Origin: Lactifluus volemus
Taxonomy: Eukaryota; Basidiomycota; Agaricomycetes; Russulales; Russulaceae
Direction: 5' to 3'
NCBI GenBank assembly: GCA_022376515.1
Contig: WTXI01000281.1
Coordinates: 1 to 46,745, forward strand
DNA: 46,745 bases
This document shows, piece by piece, positions 23,560 through 34,763 of the stretch. Below the pieces are notes generated by a model. That model did not search any database. It worked only from the letters and a program-made list of their open reading frames with translations, and was not told where the DNA came from. Positions within the stretch are counted from its first letter, which is position 1. Every line of letters begins with the position of its first letter. Position numbers and translations under genes: made by a program.

Positions 23560-24343
23560 CAGTCTCGGGGTGGATATAACATCGACCCATGGTCCTATGA
23601 AAAGTCCGCAGGGATTATAGCATGTATCGAGCGTGGAAGAGTGAGCTCCGAGTCCTTTGCGAGTCAATGCATGACGGCCTTGTTTATATATGCTGAGACG
23701 AATAAGGACTGACTGAACCTACTAGAAGGGGCAGTGCTGTGCTATTCGGATCCAATGCGGTGCTTGAGACCGGAAGGTACAGCAAAATTCCTGTGTCTAC
23801 GTCAGATAGCCAACGACGACTAGGTTGCCACTAATCTCTGAGTTACTACGGGAACAAGTCCTGTTTAGGTATAAAGCACACCTTTCGCGACAGGACTCGT
23901 GCTCATGTCGTCAAACGAGGACATTTCAAGGTGGCTCTAGGAAAACCAAATGCTGCAATCGTTGTGTGATGGCCGTTGTAGCAGAGGGAGCTAGGAGGGG
24001 ATAGACCAAATTGGTTCACTTCCGCGCTGCGCTACCAACAGTCAAGAGTGAAACGGAGAAGGATGGCCATTCGTGCTCTTGAGGTAATCTGCACGGACCA
24101 GGCTGTGGGCTCGCTAAACCACGACGGTATATTCAGGTTGACACCGAGAGGAACCCATTTACAACAATTAGCGAATGAGGTGTTAAATCTTGGTGACAGC
24201 TGTATGCTGCGGCTAAAGGGATGAGTCAATGAGGCGGCAACTACCGGACCGCAACGGCACATGGACCGATTTGCCTTCTTGGCGGGCTTGTCCCGTGTTC
24301 GGGCGGCGGGCACGAGCATTTCATCTATGCAACTTGATTACAG
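23560..24343. other. Intergenic region between divergent kinase and PIG-U genes
   Basis: Shared 5' flank of two genes that point away from each other, so it should hold both promoters. Only short reading frames; nothing with a recognisable domain. Confidence 0.5.
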
Positions 24344-25987
24344 ATGGCCTTCGAATTCGCACTTGCAGTGGCCACTAGAATAGTGCTAGCTTTCTCTCCT
24401 TTGGGTTCCTCTTTACAAGATGATAACCAACTATCGTCACCATTGACTTCATATTCTCGCCGTAAGCGCCTCTTATACCCTCCACTGTATGTCTCCAACA
24501 CCCCCTAGTACAGGAGGGTATCTACTTATTCCGCCACGGAGTCGACCCATACTCTGGTGGAACATTCAGACATGTACGCATATGCCATGTCCTATCCTCC
24601 TGTTCCGAATTGACGCGTCATAGTCACCACTTTCACTCTCCCTCTTCTCCACCATCATCCCCACGTCGCGAATACCTCCAACGCTCCTATGGACGTTTAT
24701 CGATGCGGTGGGAGCGTGGGCGTTAGTAAACACATGGCGCTCCCGCAGTCAAATCCCGAAAGGCGAACGAGACATGCGGATTGCAGCTATGTAGGCATAT
24801 TGAATCAACTGTCATCTTTTGCAAAGTCATTGCCCGCTTTCGAAACTCACACATGTTATTCTATCAGGTACCTCATTAACCCTTATATATTCCTTCCATG
24901 TCTAGCACTCTCGACATCAACTCTCGAAACCACACTTCAGATGCTTGTCCTCATGTTTGCTTCACGGGGTATGTCCCATATTTGGCCCATGCTACTTCAG
25001 TCTGACACCACCCAGGCCAGTCTTCCCCTGCCCTTTTAATGCTCGCAATACTTTCACATTTATCCCTACCTTCAGTCCTCTTGCTTCCTCCAGTTCTCCT
25101 GCTTCTCCTCTCGGATCCACTATCACATTTGGCATCTCCGAAGCCGTTCCCGCAAAGGCTCCGTAGTTGTATCCCTTTATTCGTGGAGTTTACCACCTTC
25201 TTCGTTGCTCTCGTATTTGCATCTACTCTAGTGGCCGGAAGCTGGGGATGGGTGCGGAATACTTGGGGAGCAGGGTATGTCTCTTTTCCTTGGTTGTTTC
25301 ACGTTCGTGTCGTGGTTACCCCAGTTCAGACTTCTACTTCCCGATTTGACGCCTAACCCTGGTCTTTGGTGGTATTTTATGACGGAGATGTTTGATCACT
25401 TTAGACCTTTCTTCCTGATGGCATTTTCGGTGAGCACGACCTGTCCGGAGACCCATCGTTTGACCTGAGTATCGCCCAGGTACACCTAATTACATATGTT
25501 GCGCCGCTTTGCATAAAGTTCCAGTGAGTCTTCTCACTCTGACCGAACGCTTGCGCTCCCTCATGCTCGTACCAGACACGACCCTCTATACGCTACCTTT
25601 CTACTCCTTGGCGTCATCGGAACATTCAAGCCATACCCAACTCTATCGGACCCAGGAATATTCCTAAGCCTCATTTCCCTATTCCCGGAAACGTACCCCT
25701 GTATGTGTTCCCGCCGCCGCCGGTCTGATAGATACTGATTAGTTGTCCGTGTACCAGATCTTCGTTACCCGATCATAACGGCGCTTCTGCACCTGCATGC
25801 CTTCCTGCTACTCCCACTCTTCCACCACCTGTGGATCGGAACGGGCACCGGAAACGCCAATTTCTTCTATGCGAGCACGCTGGTATTTGGGCTCGCTAAC
25901 GGTGGCGCTCTTCTGGATTGCATGTGGGCTGGCCTCCGTGTCGCAATAGGCGAAGAAAAAGACGGATGGGCAGTTACGCAAGAGTAG
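24344..25987 (+). CDS. GAB1: GPI transamidase subunit PIG-U / GAB1
   Basis: Subunit of the endoplasmic-reticulum GPI transamidase, which attaches GPI anchors to proteins. Nine exons give an unbroken 402 residues (yeast Gab1 394, human PIG-U 435): 24344-24461, 24509-24573, 24624-24790, 24868-24968, 25016-25274, 25330-25429, 25480-25523, 25576-25700, 25758-25987. Family landmarks are EGIYLFRHGVDPYSGGTF, LINPYIFLPCLALSTSTLE, the long motif around LPDLTPNPGLWWYFMTEMF, FKPYPTLSDPGIFLSL, and HLWIGTGTGNANFFYA near the end. Many hydrophobic helices. At the fifth intron the correct acceptor is the second of two close AGs (GTTCAG at 25329); the first would break the frame. Confidence 0.95.
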
Positions 25988-26159
25988 ATAGAGTTTCTCA
26001 CACGACTGTGGAGAAGCACATTGGAACAAAACACCTAAATCCTTTCTCCGCACAGCAAGAGAGAAGTCCAGCCTGATAATCGCTCTGGACCTCACTTTGT
26101 GGATTCTTTATGGAGGTCTTCCTCGTAGATATATGTGTAAAGCCAAGATAACGCTTCCC

Positions 26160-28600
26160 TTAATCTCGTTCACCTTCACCCAGGCGTCTCACCCACTCAA
26201 CCAGTGCCCTGTCAAGCACGATCGCGCATCAGAGCTGAGAGCTGTTTCAGCCTAACCTCAAAATGGACTTACCTAACAGGTCGTCCAGTCATGCCCTTTT
26301 CCAAGTAAGGCGTTGGGCGCGTCGCCTGTAAGAGGAACATGAGTACACTATTGGATTTCAATCTGCGAAAAAAAAAGTCGTTTACATCCATGGTTCCGGC
26401 AATGTCGATATGAGCCCAACGAAGCTGTGGTTCATCCTTGCCAACTTCCGGCTCGATGCCTTCGACGAATGCCTTTAGGAATAACGCAGCGGTGCAGCTA
26501 CCGGCAGGCCGACCACCCGTCTAGAGCGTAACTTGAGTCAAAAAAAACTGCCACGAATCAAAAGAGTAAAGTGATTTACGTTGCACAGGTCAGCATTGGA
26601 GGAATGGATCTGGGGCCCGTAATCTTCATCGAGGGGCATTCGCCAGAACCTGTCATATTCGGCTTCCCCAGCTGCGTGCAGCTCCTCCCAGAGCGAGTCA
26701 GAGGTCTGCAGGATAGAACTAAATCAGCAAACTTAGGGCCATAGCAACGATTAGGGGCGATGATACAGAGAAAATTCCAGAAAATATTTCTCCCAGAGCG
26801 ATATCCATGGCCCTGAGTGAGGGATGAAATGAGTGAGGGCATATACTCGGAGGAGGAACTGACAAACCCAGTCAGTGTAGCCACATCAATGAGCGTGTGT
26901 GGCTTGTAGGTTGTCGAGGTATAGTATAGCGCATCTATCCATCGTTTACTAATAAAAAAACAGACACCGATGGATTAAGCCCTCACCTGAGAGTATAAGT
27001 CGACCCTCAGCATCAGTGTTGTCGATCTCGACCGATTTGCCGTTCATAGCGTATACACTATGCACACAATTGAGCTGAGCCATGGGACGGACACAAGGTC
27101 AGGGACCTACATGTCGCCAGGCTTGTTCGCACTTGGTCCAGGCAGATTCTCGCAAAGTGGAGTTACTACTATCAGGTTGACGCTGTGATGAGAATATATC
27201 AGCCTTCGCAGAACTAGCGCCAGGCCGCATATAGAACTTACGGAAGGCGGAGCTTTGCAATCGCAAGTGCAGCAGAGACAACCGCCGCAGCGCCGCCTGC
27301 ATACCATGTAAAGATCCAGCTGTACCACCAAGTTCACCAAACGATCAATACACACCCATGTCCCCTCGCATCAACTTCATGTTCTGCAAACAGAATTAGT
27401 GACATAATGACAGATTGGTATGAACAGGTGCAGACCGCCGAAGGCTTCAGGCTGATCCCACCTGAGTCAAAGGTGATACCTTTGCCAACAAGGCAATGGG
27501 TTGATCCTCCCTTGCGGCTCCATTGTAGTGGCTGGAACATTCTATTGAGATCACTAGATGAGACAGATCCAAATGGTGCCTCACATCTCTAGGAGCTTAG
27601 CAGGCTCCGATGTCCCTTTCGTCACTGAGAGGAAGGTTCTCTGAAAATTGAGGTCAACACAACGAAATTTAGAGTCTGATTTCCTTCTACATACCATTCC
27701 CTTTTCGGCGGCCCATTCTAAAACCAAAACCGATGTCAATACCGGACAAGACGAATATTAGAAAAGAGGCAGGAGTATGGACAGCGTGAGAGCATCCCAC
27801 CTTCATCACGGACGATGATTTGAGTATTCGGAACGTTTGCAAACTCCGCTTTCACTCTCTCTGAGAAAGCCTGTGGGAAAGATATCAGCTAGGACCACAT
27901 TATTATGGGCATAGGCGTACGGTCGGAGTCAACATGTTTGCAGGGAGCTCTTTTAGCTGTGGTTAACACATGGCTCAGTGAATGGTACCTCCTAATCATG
28001 AAAGGAGATGATGCGTACCGTTCTGGCAAGGTTTTGTGCCTCCGCGTAGATGACCCCGGTTTCCCATTCCCGCGAATCTTGCAATGGCTGAAAAGACAGT
28101 TCCTGAGGAATGGAAGGCTCGTCGCCAGGTTTATACGGCGATGGAGGAGAGGTTTTCAAGGTGAACTTGTACTTGGCTAGATAAGCGGCCACAGCTGTGA
28201 TGACGGTATTGAGTTTTCACGGCGTTGTAAAAAGCTGAAAAATTTCGACCGACCTGCAGCGTGCGCATCCGCCGATGCATCGACGATGATTTGTTTAGCC
28301 CCATCACCAAGTTCCTTGACTTGCTTGACGCTACTCCCGACGGCCTTTCTCACCAGCTCTCGCTTTGCGTCGCCAGTTTTCCCGTGAAAAACCCTCTCCG
28401 AGGGACACGACCGCAGTTGCGTTGGTGTTTCCCGGATCGGCGATGGGTGTGTTATAGAAAATCCGAGTCGTTCCGACCTTTGCAGGTTTAGTACTTGTCG
28501 GGGTCGTGTTCCAGAGCTTGGCGGCGTCAATTGGTGGTAGTGCACCAGCAGCAGACTGAGAAGTAGGATCGATAGGTAGAACAAACACTTTGGAGGACAT
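26160..28600 (-). CDS. Leucyl/cytosol aminopeptidase, peptidase family M17, with two compensating one-base breaks
   Basis: Zinc/manganese aminopeptidase that trims N-terminal residues from peptides. Seventeen exons sum to 501 residues: 28254-28600, 28019-28194, 27921-27956, 27801-27870, 27695-27717, 27585-27640, 27436-27531, 27356-27383, 27242-27296, 27111-27182, 26987-27057, 26868-26934, 26767-26812, 26580-26705, 26386-26520, 26273-26325, 26160-26208. Active-site motifs: VGKGITFDSGGISLKPS, MRGDMGGAAAVVSA, and the M17 signature NTDAEGRLILSDA. End: TRPTPYLEKGMTGRPVRALV. Two frame breaks: one base too many at the A-run 28387-28391 and one too few at 27492-27493. Both sit in short homopolymers, and all splice phases agree once they are allowed for. 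An upstream in-frame ATG at 28687 would add a possible mitochondrial leader. Confidence 0.93.
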
Positions 28601-28842
28601 TGCTCTGATGATGGTTGTGCGATAGGAATGATCACACGATCTTATATTTGCGCCGAGGCGCAAAAAAGTCGAGCAGTACCGATACATGTCGCAAGGCAGT
28701 CCAGAACTGGTAAGTACACATCCGCGTTACCATATCGAGAATAATACGAATATTTAATTATTGTCTGAATTGGCTGTCAACGTATACGACTTCCCATGCC
28801 CAACGTCCTCTTATTGATTGACAAAGACGGGTACTAACAGTA

Positions 28843-29645
28843 TTAGTCGTGAAACGCCCATAGTAACAAACGTCCGGGAGGTAAATTCGGTTCCAACATA
28901 TTTCTCGTCGTCTCTTTGCCCAGACCCATCCGTCGTGCCTCTGGTCTCACATAAAGTGAAACTAATGGAACCCTCTCTTGATATAAAGCACCATGCTTGC
29001 GCGAGTTTCTCTTCAGATGACATAGTGTATGCCCCTGCGTTCGAAGCCGTGGCTAGCGTCACCTTGTTACGCCTTATTGCCGACGTTTGCACTACTTCGT
29101 CCAACTCTTCTGCCGCCATTGATTTGAAGAAGTACTTCGATTTTATACCTTGCGCACTGGAATTTTGTGGAGACAGAGAATCTTTGGAGAAAGTAAACCT
29201 AATCCACGGCGGGCTGAGGTAACTCATGGAGGAACGGGGAATGTGGGACGCGATCGAGGTGTGCAGCGAACCAACCGTCAAGGTTCCTTTCTCAGGATAC
29301 ATGCGACAGATGAACTTGAGCATCTGCACAAACTGGGCGTACGCAGTACTAATAAAGCGTTCTTGATCTGCATCCTCGCCTGACGTGGGTGCCGCCTCTG
29401 CCGAAGACCAAAACCGGAACTCGGTTTCAGGACGGCCGGTGATGGCAATGACCCCGATAGACCATGCTGAAGACTCGGGCGGGGTTTCAGAGGGGGGGAT
29501 GTGGCCAACACGGTAGAGACAGGGCTTGGGGGACCTCTACTACGTAGAGTTGCGTAGCTGCATCTGGTAGGTACGCCTTCAAGTGTGGCAGCACAGATAA
29601 TGTCGCATCTGGGTGTATATAAATTCCGTCTATGATTGACGCCAT
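28843..29645 (-). CDS. Probable GNAT-family N-acetyltransferase, two one-base frame breaks
   Basis: Single-exon gene starting MASIIDGIYIHPDATLSVLP at 29645 and ending LLLWAFHD-stop at 28843, about 266 residues when two frame breaks are allowed for. The first is in the G-run 29528-29532 (one too many), after which PKPCLYRVGHIPPSETPP continues cleanly. The second is near 28931-28940, just before MGLGKETTRNML, which together with the preceding RGT resembles the acetyl-CoA pyrophosphate loop R-x-x-G-x-G/A of GNAT enzymes. Other pieces, such as TGRPETEFRFWSS and TSAIRRNKVTLATASNAGAY, fit a fungal GNAT pattern I know only by style. The substrate is unknown. The minus frame is preferred over an overlapping plus-strand reading because it is continuous and patterned. 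Confidence 0.6.
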
Positions 29646-30075
29646 ATGCCCTTTTACATGCGTCAGCGAAAGATTGATTTATCTCACTGGTGAACGTAAG
29701 TCTGAAGGCACACGCAAGAGTCCGGGAGTAGATTTTTGGGGAAAAGAGGGCCGTGTGACTCTACACCGAGCATGAGGCATAAAGATAGGAACGTGGCATA
29801 CAATGTGGTTGCAAGGCCAGCGTGCGGCTGGCCTTTCACCAGTCAACTTTGTGGGCTAGTAAAGATAATCAGGTTATCGTGGGATAGCGCGTCAAGGTCG
29901 TGTAGGCAACCTCAAACCTACAGTATTTTGCCCGAATTCATGTTAGTCGTGGCGCTCAAGCCGGCAAACTCCGAAGTGCAGGACGCGTAATGCGATTTCG
30001 CTCGAAGCTGTAAAGAACGCGTCAGATCCTTCCTATTACCTTTTGTTTTCGGAAAAGTTCACCACACTTGACACT
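29646..30075. other. Intergenic region between divergent genes
   Basis: 5' flanks of the GNAT-like gene (minus) and of proteasome alpha-4 (plus); likely both promoters. No recognisable coding sequence. Confidence 0.5.
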
Positions 30076-31194
30076 ATGGTGTGTTGTGTTCTCTCATAAA
30101 TTTCCAGTTAATTAAACTCGTTGTGCCAGGCTAGAAGATATGACAGTGCGTGCCCTCTAGAGCAACGTGCGCAATGATGGTGCTCACAGCTTGTTTTCAT
30201 CCAAAAGGTCGCACAACCATATTCTCTCCCGAAGGTATGCACCACAGCTATATCACGCGTGTATGAACCAATCCTCTCGTCAGGTCGGCTATACCAGAGT
30301 AAGCCCCTTCTTTGCTTGGGTTGAAACAAAATGATCTTATCCGAACAAAGTTGAGTATGCAATGGAGGCCATCTCCCATGCAGGGACTGTTCTAGGCGTT
30401 CTAGCAACGGATGGCGTGGTGCTTGCCGCGGAGAAGAAAGTGACTGGAAAGCTGCTTGATCTTTCAGAGGCGAAAGCGGGCGGATACGGGGGAGTGGTGA
30501 GAAGATATTCCTTCTCAATTCGTATGTTCGATTCTAGCCCGTGCCCGTGCAACATGATAGGCTAACTCTCGGCGGCGAAGAAACGTCATCGGAGGTGTCG
30601 CGGGCATCACGGCAGACGCCAATTCCCTCGTCAATTACGCACGATCCGCTGCACAACAGCATTTACTCAGATATAATGAGGATATCCCCGTCGAGTTGCT
30701 CGCACAGCGCTTATGTGATCTCAAGCAGGGCTACACACAGTTCGGTGGTCTACGACCATTTGGCGTGTCACTTTTATACGCAGGATACGACCCACACTAT
30801 CAATTCCAACTTTACCACTCGGATCCATCAGGGAACTACTCCGGCTGGAAGGCTACTTGCATCGGTGCAAATAACGGTACCGCACAGAGTTTGTTGAAAC
30901 AGGAGTACAAGGATGATATCACGGTGGATGAGGCTATTGGCTTGGTGATGCGGACAATGAGCAAGACGATGGACAGTACAACTCTTGGTAGCGAAAAACG
31001 TATGTCTTGGGCTTTCCTCACGGGGCAACGCTTACACACCGTACACAGTCGAGTTTGCTGCCTTGACTGTCGACCCAGTCACAAAAGAGCCAAGAGCCAA
31101 AATTTACCGACCTGCAGAGATAGATGCCCTTCTTGTGAAACACGATCTCGCGAAGAAAGATGAAGATGCAGACTCGGAGATGAAGACCGCTTAG
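30076..31194 (+). CDS. PRE9: 20S proteasome subunit alpha type-4 (PSMA4/Pre9), frame broken by one base
   Basis: Alpha-ring subunit of the 20S core proteasome. Exons: 30076-30078 (only the ATG), 30130-30145, 30208-30234, 30284-30298, 30351-30521, 30581-30999, 31049-31194. The spliced N-terminus [20 protein letters not shown] is the classic alpha-subunit signature, continuing into [15 protein letters not shown]. Further family motifs: [57 protein letters not shown]. The acidic/Lys tail ends [13 protein letters not shown]. In exon 5 the G-run 30488-30492 has five bases; six are needed for [12 protein letters not shown] and for the splice phase. The restored length is 265 residues (human 261). 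The subunit is essential or near-essential, so the break is probably a consensus error. Four of the first five exons are under 30 bases. Confidence 0.95.
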
Positions 31195-31853
31195 CTATTT
31201 TCAATTGTACAATCAGAATTATGTCCTCACAATGCGTTGAGATCGTGTTCGCGACGATACTGACCATTCCAATGCTGAACTGGGGTGAGGTGCACAACGC
31301 GTTCGGTGACTCGGATGTGCTCGAAAAGACTGGCTGGGTGAGATTTTTTTTTTAATTTAAAAAAAATCCGCATTTATAAAGTGCAATATGCCTACAAACG
31401 ACAAAGACACGCTTGACTATATACCAATTGCTCAGCTGTATCTAGTCTGCTAAGCGATGTGGTGTGATGGACTTTAACATGGTGAGGTATGGGGAAAGTG
31501 TGTAGAGGGTTGGTGGTGGGTGGGGAGACATGTGAGGGCGCGAGCTCGTGGCTCAGCTGTGGTCTTCGGAGGGACTGGGTGAGATTGGCGTGTTGGTGGG
31601 GAAGACGATGGAGAGGATGCAAGTAAATGGGGTGACATCGCAGAGAGGCAAAGGATTCGAAGGAATGAGTCCCTTGGTGTGGGGGTGTGGCGTACACTCG
31701 CTGGGGGGCTGCAGGTGTGCGGTTGGTGCCCAAATAACTGCGAACTCAGTCACGGTGACGTGTCCTCGCAACATTCAAGTGATCGTTCCTACCCACAGCG
31801 GAAGAGACTGATGCACTATTTGATCTCTACGCTCACAAGGGGAATACATAATC
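31195..31853. other. Intergenic, mostly taken up by a short LINE fragment
   Basis: 3' flanks of proteasome alpha-4 and of the Ctr gene, which converge here. Besides the LINE fragment at 31346-31574 there is a G-rich stretch around 31590-31760 with no recognisable protein. A short plus frame starting near 31221 (MSSQCVEIVFA) is open up to the LINE insertion but was not identified. Confidence 0.5.
31346..31574 (-). mobile_element. 5'-truncated LINE 3' end with target duplication
   Basis: About 229 bases lie between two copies of CTGGGTGAGATT (31334-31345 and 31575-31586). The left end is a T-rich run, the poly(A) tail seen from the other strand. Next comes AATCCGCATTTATAAAG then GCAATATG, closely matching the same place in the LINE at 46057 (AATCCGCATTTATATAG). 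Later pieces (GGACTTTAACATGG, AGCTGTGGTCTTC) also align in order. It is a strongly 5'-truncated, somewhat decayed copy of that family. Confidence 0.85.
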
Positions 31854-32632
31854 TTAATCACAGCACGCCATACCCTTTCCCGAATCAAAGCCCACAAGGA
31901 CGGCCTCGACATCCATCGAGGCACCGAATACAAAGTGGCCAATCCCCGCTCCCAGCACCACGGCAAGGATTAAGTAAGCCTGAAGAAGGTCAGCGAACAT
32001 GTGAAAGTATAGTGTTGGAAAGATACCAACGTTGTAAGTCATGAATACAAGCATCAGGAAGAATGAGATAAAAATCTGTACGCCATAGAGGACGGCGCGT
32101 AGAATCCGAGGGTAAAACGGTACGGGCGTGCTATACAATCAGGTTACTGTGAGCTCGAAAAGTCGGGGCACACGTAAAAATGCCAGATCTTACCGAATGG
32201 GAAACTTAAGTCGACCAGAGAGCAGACCGGCCCCTTCAACATCGCGGCCAGACTGCTCAGGACTGTTCCGACCACTCACCGATCCCTTGTCCCGTCCCTT
32301 TCCACGGGAGAGCAGGAGTGCGATGCGTCGGTCGACGGTGCGCTGGTAGGCGCGGAGGTACTCGTATCCAAGCGAGATGGCGATGATAGCGATGAAGGAA
32401 AGGGCAAAGGCGAAGCTTGAAGATATGTGCCATTGCCTGAAGACGATACAGGTATCGATGATCTGGGTATTCCTGAGGTTGGAGAGAGGCGAGGAGGGGG
32501 GTGAGTGCGATGAGAGGATGAGAGAAATTAGAATGTTAAGGCTTCTGGCACGCACCAAAGCATGTGCGTCGTACAGGTCGGACCCATGTCCATGTCGCCA
32601 TGGCCGCCGTGTCCGCTGTGGCCGTGATCCAT
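31854..32632 (-). CDS. CTR: Ctr-family copper transporter
   Basis: High-affinity copper uptake protein of the Ctr/SLC31 family. Four exons, 32556-32632, 32194-32472, 32031-32130 and 31854-31979, give 193 unbroken residues. The N-terminus MDHGHSGHGGHGDMDMGPTC is the Met/His-rich copper-binding tail, followed by the MLWNTQIIDTCIVF lead-in to the first membrane helix. The second and third helices are in YGVQIFISFFLMLVFMTYNA and LILAVVLGAGIGHFVFG. The MxxxM motif is seen as MLVFM and the GxxxG packing motif as GAGIG. The C-terminus ends CCD, a cysteine motif common in Ctr tails. Whether it sits at the plasma or vacuolar membrane cannot be told from sequence. Confidence 0.95.
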
Positions 32633-32915
32633 TTGTCGGTGGTGGTGATAGTAGAAGTAACGTAGGAGTTGCAAGGCCGCAACTCACATTCGGCCGCTTT
32701 AAGGCCGGGCCCACGTTCTATTACAGTTAACGAAGTTCTAATAGTGGAGTTCTACTTCTCAGAGTACGTTAGTAACTTTCAATTCATTTTCCCGCTCCTT
32801 GACGCCACTCTCTTCGCTGAGGGCCTCGTGTGTGCGCATTGTGAGTGCGATCATGTTCCACTCAACCTCAACAGCAAAATAATATCTTGCTTCAACACAG
32901 CCTGTCAAACCATAG

Positions 32916-34283
32916 ATGGCTGGGCCCGCATACACGCCTCTTCCAACATATGCCTCAGACCCCCCTCACCTGCACTCCTACCCTCCGACGAATCGAACGC
33001 ACTATCCTTATCCCCACTACAGGCGATCGAGATGGCCGCGTCCGTGGTCGTGCTTCAAATACACGATTTTCCCCTTCATACTACTTCTCATTCTCTCTTA
33101 TTACACCTGGGAGTTACACATAGAAATCGCTGTCTACTGGCGATCGTGGGTCAGGCAGGAGATCGAGCCAATTACCCCCTGCGCGGCTGCTTCAAACCCG
33201 ACCAAGCTTCGCCGCTCTATAACGTTACCGAGCGACTCTATGGGCCCCGGTTCACAGAGGTTCATGCAGGCATGGCTATGCGTCTGGGCCTCGACTGCTA
33301 CGACTTTGCTGGTACCATCCGTCCACTGCCGTTCCCGCCAGACCGGCCGCGCACAAATTACCATACGTACTGGCGCAACGACCTGGCTCCGTTCACCGAG
33401 CGACAAGAGTATACGCTCAAGTCCTTTTTTGCTACCCAAGACCCGCACTCGCGCCTCATAATGTGGTCCAACGGCGACCTATCGACCAACGCGCTACTGG
33501 CGAGCTACGTCGTGCGGCATCCTGATAGGTTTGAGCTCCGCGTCGCGAACGTGCACGAGTTATCCGTGGGCACGCCGCTCGAAGACAGCTCGCTTCTTTC
33601 CAGCACCGATCGGAAAGCGTGGTTGGATGGTGACCTGGTCCGCCTGCTGGTAGTGTGGAAGGAAGGAGGTGTATGGGTGGATATGGATACGCTCCTCGTT
33701 CGCGACATCTCTCCCTTACTCGAGCACGAATTTGTAACGCAGTGGGACTGCTACGGTACGCCCATTTCGCCACCATCTCGTCATCCCGACGGAACAGGAT
33801 GCTGATTATCTCTCCGCAGATAAAATCTACCAACCACTCAACGGCGCGCTGATGCATTTTCACCAACACTCTCCCTACCTCTGTGAGGCTTTCCACCTAA
33901 TGACGACTTCCACTCCTCCGCGCCCATCCTCTACGGATTGGGGTTCTGTCCTTTACCACCGTTTGTGGCGCCGGCTCGTGGCGGAAGGCATCCCGCCTTT
34001 TAAAATCCTCCCGTTCTGCTTCTCCGACGGCCATGCCTGTCGCCTGGACAATCGCCTCCCCGACCCGTTCGAGCCAGACCCGAGTGATGGACACTGGACT
34101 GGTGGTCTGACACGCGCCGAGGATGGCGGTCTGGATCGCAAGCTTAACAATGTGTTCGCCGTGCACCTGCACAATCGGTGGGACAAGAGCTTCCCACGCG
34201 GAGGTTGGGTAGAGAGGCTGCTATTGCAAAAATATGATACGAAGCTGGCTGGTGGTATTGGGCCGCAGGGTGGGGTATCATGA
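32916..34283 (+). CDS. DXD-motif glycosyltransferase (GT32-like), type II membrane protein, one-base frame break
   Basis: Likely Golgi glycosyltransferase of the sugar-binding DXD group (GT32/alpha-1,4-like). Exons 32916-33755 and 33820-34283. A short cytoplasmic tail rich in Pro, Tyr and Arg precedes one membrane helix, YTIFPFILLLILSYYTW. The catalytic part has PHSRLIMWSNGDLS, AWLDGDLVRLLVVWKEGGVW and VDMDTLLVRD, where DMD is the DXD nucleotide-sugar motif, and NNVFAVHLHNRWDK. Between EIEPITP and LRGCFKPD the C-run 33175-33179 has five bases where six keep the frame; restored length is 434 residues and the splice phase then fits. It lies just upstream of NLR1, and a fragment like it recurs downstream of NLR1, so it may have taken part in the local duplications. 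Confidence 0.88.
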
Positions 34284-34726
34284 GAAGAGTACCTATGATA
34301 TATGTGCATAATGATGCTATAGGTGTAACACCCGAGTATAAACGGGCCAAAATCGGATTTTCACACGAAAAGACGAGTACAATGCTTAATGATGATGCAT
34401 CGATGATGACTCGGATATCGAGGGATGTGCTTTCTTCCGATCCTTCGATCATTACAGGGACACTTTCGAAACCGGGACAGCGACCCAGACCACATCGGAC
34501 AAACTATCGACCTAACGAGAGAAGACGATGGCAAAATAGTAGCAGCAGCAGCAGAAACTTTTAGCAATAGCCATGCTGGTCATAGTGAGTGACTGCTGCT
34601 TTTAGAGAGTTGCAATTCGACGTGCCGTACATATCGTAGTGGCTTGCGGACCGACATGTGGCTGTGCGTCCCTGTGCCAGGAAACACTGAACAGCGACTC
34701 GGACTCGCTCACCAACCTCCCATTCA
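34284..34726. other. Intergenic region upstream of NLR1
   Basis: Contains the 3' flank of the glycosyltransferase and the upstream region of NLR1. A small AGCAGCAGCAGC run lies near 34541. No coding sequence recognised. Confidence 0.5.
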
Positions 34727-34742
34727 TACCCTCTGAACGAAC
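34727..34742 (+). promoter_or_regulatory. Shared pre-start block of NLR1
   Basis: TACCCTCTGAACGAAC, about 20-40 bases before the ATG of NLR1, is identical before all three NLR starts. It may be 5' UTR, core promoter, or simply recent duplication. NLR1 and NLR3 also share most bases from here to the ATG. Confidence 0.6.
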
Positions 34743-34763
34743 GAAATCTGCTCCGCTACCATT

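Noticed and set aside
23560..23667. Kinase N-terminal extension of 36 codons
   Set aside because: It opens at a TTG and an in-frame stop lies not far upstream; the next in-frame ATG is at 23559.
24032..24319. Minus-strand frame of 95 codons between the kinase and PIG-U
   Set aside because: No domain or pattern. It sits in the shared promoter region and composition alone explains it.
28818..29222. Plus-strand frame of 134 codons
   Set aside because: It lies opposite the GNAT-like gene; the minus frame is longer and continuous with conserved-looking pieces on both sides.
32669..33805. Long plus frame of 378 codons opening at a TTG
   Set aside because: Its first 160 or so codons are out of frame with the true glycosyltransferase N-terminus and membrane helix, which start at the ATG 32916. 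The length is an effect of the one-base break at 33175-33179.
34541..34558. AGCAGC run as a microsatellite of note
   Set aside because: It is only about four units long and outside any gene, so not remarkable.
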